DNA of 64,000 nucleotides from the NCBI RefSeq assembly GCF_000220705.2, contig NZ_CP023202.1, forward strand, positions 3,472,001 to 3,536,000, written 5' to 3'. Source of the DNA: Streptomyces xinghaiensis S187 (GTDB taxonomy: Bacteria; Actinomycetota; Actinomycetes; Streptomycetales; Streptomycetaceae). A program made the position numbers and the translations under genes. Below are positions 62,951 through 64,000 of this stretch, piece after piece (position 1 is the stretch's first letter; the number at the start of each line of letters is the position of its first letter). The notes beneath the pieces are model-generated. The model was not told the origin of the DNA. It searched no databases and saw only the letters and a list, made by a program, of their open reading frames with translations.

Positions 62951-63879
62951 CATCCACGATCGACACGGATCAGCATCCGGACGTTGCGGAGATCTCCGCG
63001 CTCACGGAAGGAGTGCTGACCCCGGAGCGCACCTCCGCTGTCCGCGGCCATCTCAACGACTGCGATCTCTGTACGGAGGTGCGGGTCTCCCTGGAGGAGA
63101 TCCGCGATCTGCTGGGCACTCTGCCGGGGCCGTCCCGCATGCCCGCCGACGTGGCAAGCCGGATCGACGCGGCGATCGCCGCGGAGTCCCTCCTCGATGC
63201 GAGCGCCCCCGGCACCGTTTCACGTGAAACTGCCTCCCTCGCGCCGTCTTCTGTTTCACGTGAAACAGAGGGGGACCGGTCACCGCTCAGGCGTCCGGGC
63301 GGACGGCGGACGCGGCCCCACGGCAGCACGGGTCCCGGACGGCAAGCCGGCGGGCGACGCCGCTGGCGGACGGCGGCCCTGGGCGTGGCCTGTGTCCTGG
63401 GTCTGGGAGTCGGCGGTGCGGCCTTCGTCCAGTCCATGGGCTCCTCCCAGCAGGGTGATGCGGCTGCCGCGGGCGAAACCTCCTCCGACACGAAGAGCGA
63501 AGACGCCGGGCTGAGCGCCGCGACCTTGGAGAGCAAGGTACGGAGCCTCCTCGACGAGGGCCGCGAGAGCCGGGAGGGTCTGAAGGAGAGCCCCTCCACC
63601 ACGGAGCCGGATACGCTCGGAGCCCAGTCGAGCCCTGCTCAGCCGTTGCACGGAGCCGATGTGGTGCTGCCTCCGTGCATACGGAACGGCATTGACCCGC
63701 AGGCGGAACCACTGGCCGCCGGGGAGAGCACCTTTGAGGGCAAGCGGGTCTACGTCGTCGTCCTGCCCCACCGTGTGGATGCGGACAGGGTGGACGCCTA
63801 CGTCATCGACTCCTCGTGTATCACCACCGCGGAGCCGCGTGGCGACGTCCTGCTGAACCGCGTCTATGCCCGACACTGA
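62947..63879 (+). CDS. rsmA: Anti-sigma factor RsmA
   Basis: A 310-residue anti-sigma factor for SigM. The N-terminal ZAS-type motif HLNDCDLC (His35, Cys39, Cys42) is intact. A membrane helix lies at about 140-165, and further cysteines lie at 244 and 291. S. coelicolor RsmA is reported to bind a [2Fe-2S] cluster; the cysteines here are consistent with metal or cluster binding. Two perfect parS sites in the linker (63217-63230 and 63253-63266) are read in frame as VSRET at residues 91-95 and 103-107. The GTG start overlaps the sigM stop. Confidence 0.95.
   Translation: MTSTIDTDQHPDVAEISALTEGVLTPERTSAVRGHLNDCDLCTEVRVSLEEIRDLLGTLPGPSRMPADVASRIDAAIAAESLLDASAPGTVSRETASLAPSSVSRETEGDRSPLRRPGGRRTRPHGSTGPGRQAGGRRRWRTAALGVACVLGLGVGGAAFVQSMGSSQQGDAAAAGETSSDTKSEDAGLSAATLESKVRSLLDEGRESREGLKESPSTTEPDTLGAQSSPAQPLHGADVVLPPCIRNGIDPQAEPLAAGESTFEGKRVYVVVLPHRVDADRVDAYVIDSSCITTAEPRGDVLLNRVYARH
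63217..63230. other. parS site within rsmA
   Basis: A perfect GTTTCACGTGAAAC, in frame as the codons for Val-Ser-Arg-Glu-Thr (residues 91-95). Confidence 0.95.
63253..63266. other. parS site within rsmA
   Basis: A perfect GTTTCACGTGAAAC with flanking T and A, 36 bp from the previous site and in the same frame (residues 103-107). Confidence 0.95.
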
Positions 63880-63902
63880 CCCCTGGAAACGCACGGGGTC
63901 AG
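63876..63902 (+). terminator. Weak hairpin at the end of rsmA
   Basis: CTGACCCC (63876-63883), which includes the rsmA stop, pairs with GGGGTCAG (63895-63902). It is an eight-bp stem and may be a partial terminator before the next promoter. Confidence 0.4.
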
Positions 63903-63906
63903 CAGT

Positions 63907-63933
63907 GGGAATGCCTGCCGTCTAGGATCCGTT
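63907..63933 (+). promoter_or_regulatory. SigR-type promoter for the gene beyond the right edge (expected trxB)
   Basis: GGGAAT at 63907-63912 and GTT at 63931-63933 are separated by 18 bases. This fits the SigR consensus GGAAT-N18-GTT. In S. coelicolor the gene after rsmA is trxB, which is SigR-dependent. A ribosome site begins at the very end of the window (GAGGA). Confidence 0.88.
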
Positions 63934-64000
63934 GGGTGGGGTGGGACTCCGGAACGGGACCCCTGATTGACCCATGGACAGCAGTCGGCAGAGACGAGGA

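Overview
The window is high-GC, core chromosomal DNA of a Streptomyces or a very close relative. The evidence is the SsgA sporulation protein, the sigM-rsmA pair with a SigR-type promoter after it, the fused cydCD gene, DUF5326 and DUF6049 proteins, frequent GTG starts with 4-bp GTGA overlaps, and seven perfect parS sites (GTTTCACGTGAAAC). In S. coelicolor the same gene neighbourhood (pheA, serS, cydABCD, thiC, ssgA, dnaB, rpsF-ssb-rpsR-rplI, ino1, murJ, sigM-rsmA, trxB) lies just beside parAB and oriC. The right end of this window therefore probably points toward the replication origin. I see no insertion sequence, prophage, CRISPR array, tRNA or rRNA gene.

Layout. 1-5 kb: copper delivery and redox cluster (Sco1/SenC, PCuAC lipoprotein, CopC-CopD fusion, Tat-exported DyP peroxidase). 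5-9.7 kb: pheA, a 0.6-kb DnaA-box-bearing gap, serS, a HAD phosphatase and a phage-antirepressor-like DNA-binding protein. 9.9-13.5 kb: a four-gene operon of two ABC-2 exporters (leftward). 13.6-17.2 kb: EphD-like hydrolase, hypothetical protein, F420/flavin-type oxidoreductase and a second HAD phosphatase. 17.2-23.6 kb: cytochrome bd operon cydA-cydB-cydCD (leftward) under a Rex operator. 23.7-32.1 kb: HisC-like aminotransferase, LacI regulator, metallophosphatase, membrane protein, thiC with TPP riboswitch, YibE/F protein. 32.2-37.5 kb: ssgA (without its usual partner ssgR), small membrane proteins, cupin, trans-sulfuration-type PLP enzyme, NUDIX, serine hydrolase.

37.5-43 kb: dnaB with a DnaA-box-rich promoter region, a MATE exporter, and the rpsF-ssb-rpsR-rplI operon. 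43-50 kb: membrane protein, FemX-like peptidoglycan aminoacyltransferase, alanine-racemase-like PLP protein, GT87 mannosyltransferase-type protein, bifunctional PBP. 50-54 kb: PadR regulator with its operator, ino1, MFS transporter. 54-64 kb: CCA-adding enzyme, secreted DUF6049 protein, MurJ lipid II flippase, pseudokinase, SigM, RsmA, and a SigR-type promoter for the gene to the right (expected trxB).

Two themes link the genes. One is cell-envelope construction and stress (FemX, PBP, MurJ, pseudokinase, SigM/RsmA, SsgA). The other is redox and respiration (copper insertion, cytochrome bd with Rex, SigR promoter). Laid over them is a chromosome-organisation layer. The parS sites are built into other functional elements: two form the arms of one terminator hairpin, one is the dyad centre of a perfect 50-bp palindromic terminator, one overlaps the GTG start codon of cydCD, and two encode a repeated VSRET peptide in RsmA. 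I regard this layering as the most interesting signal. I found no convincing wholly new gene system.
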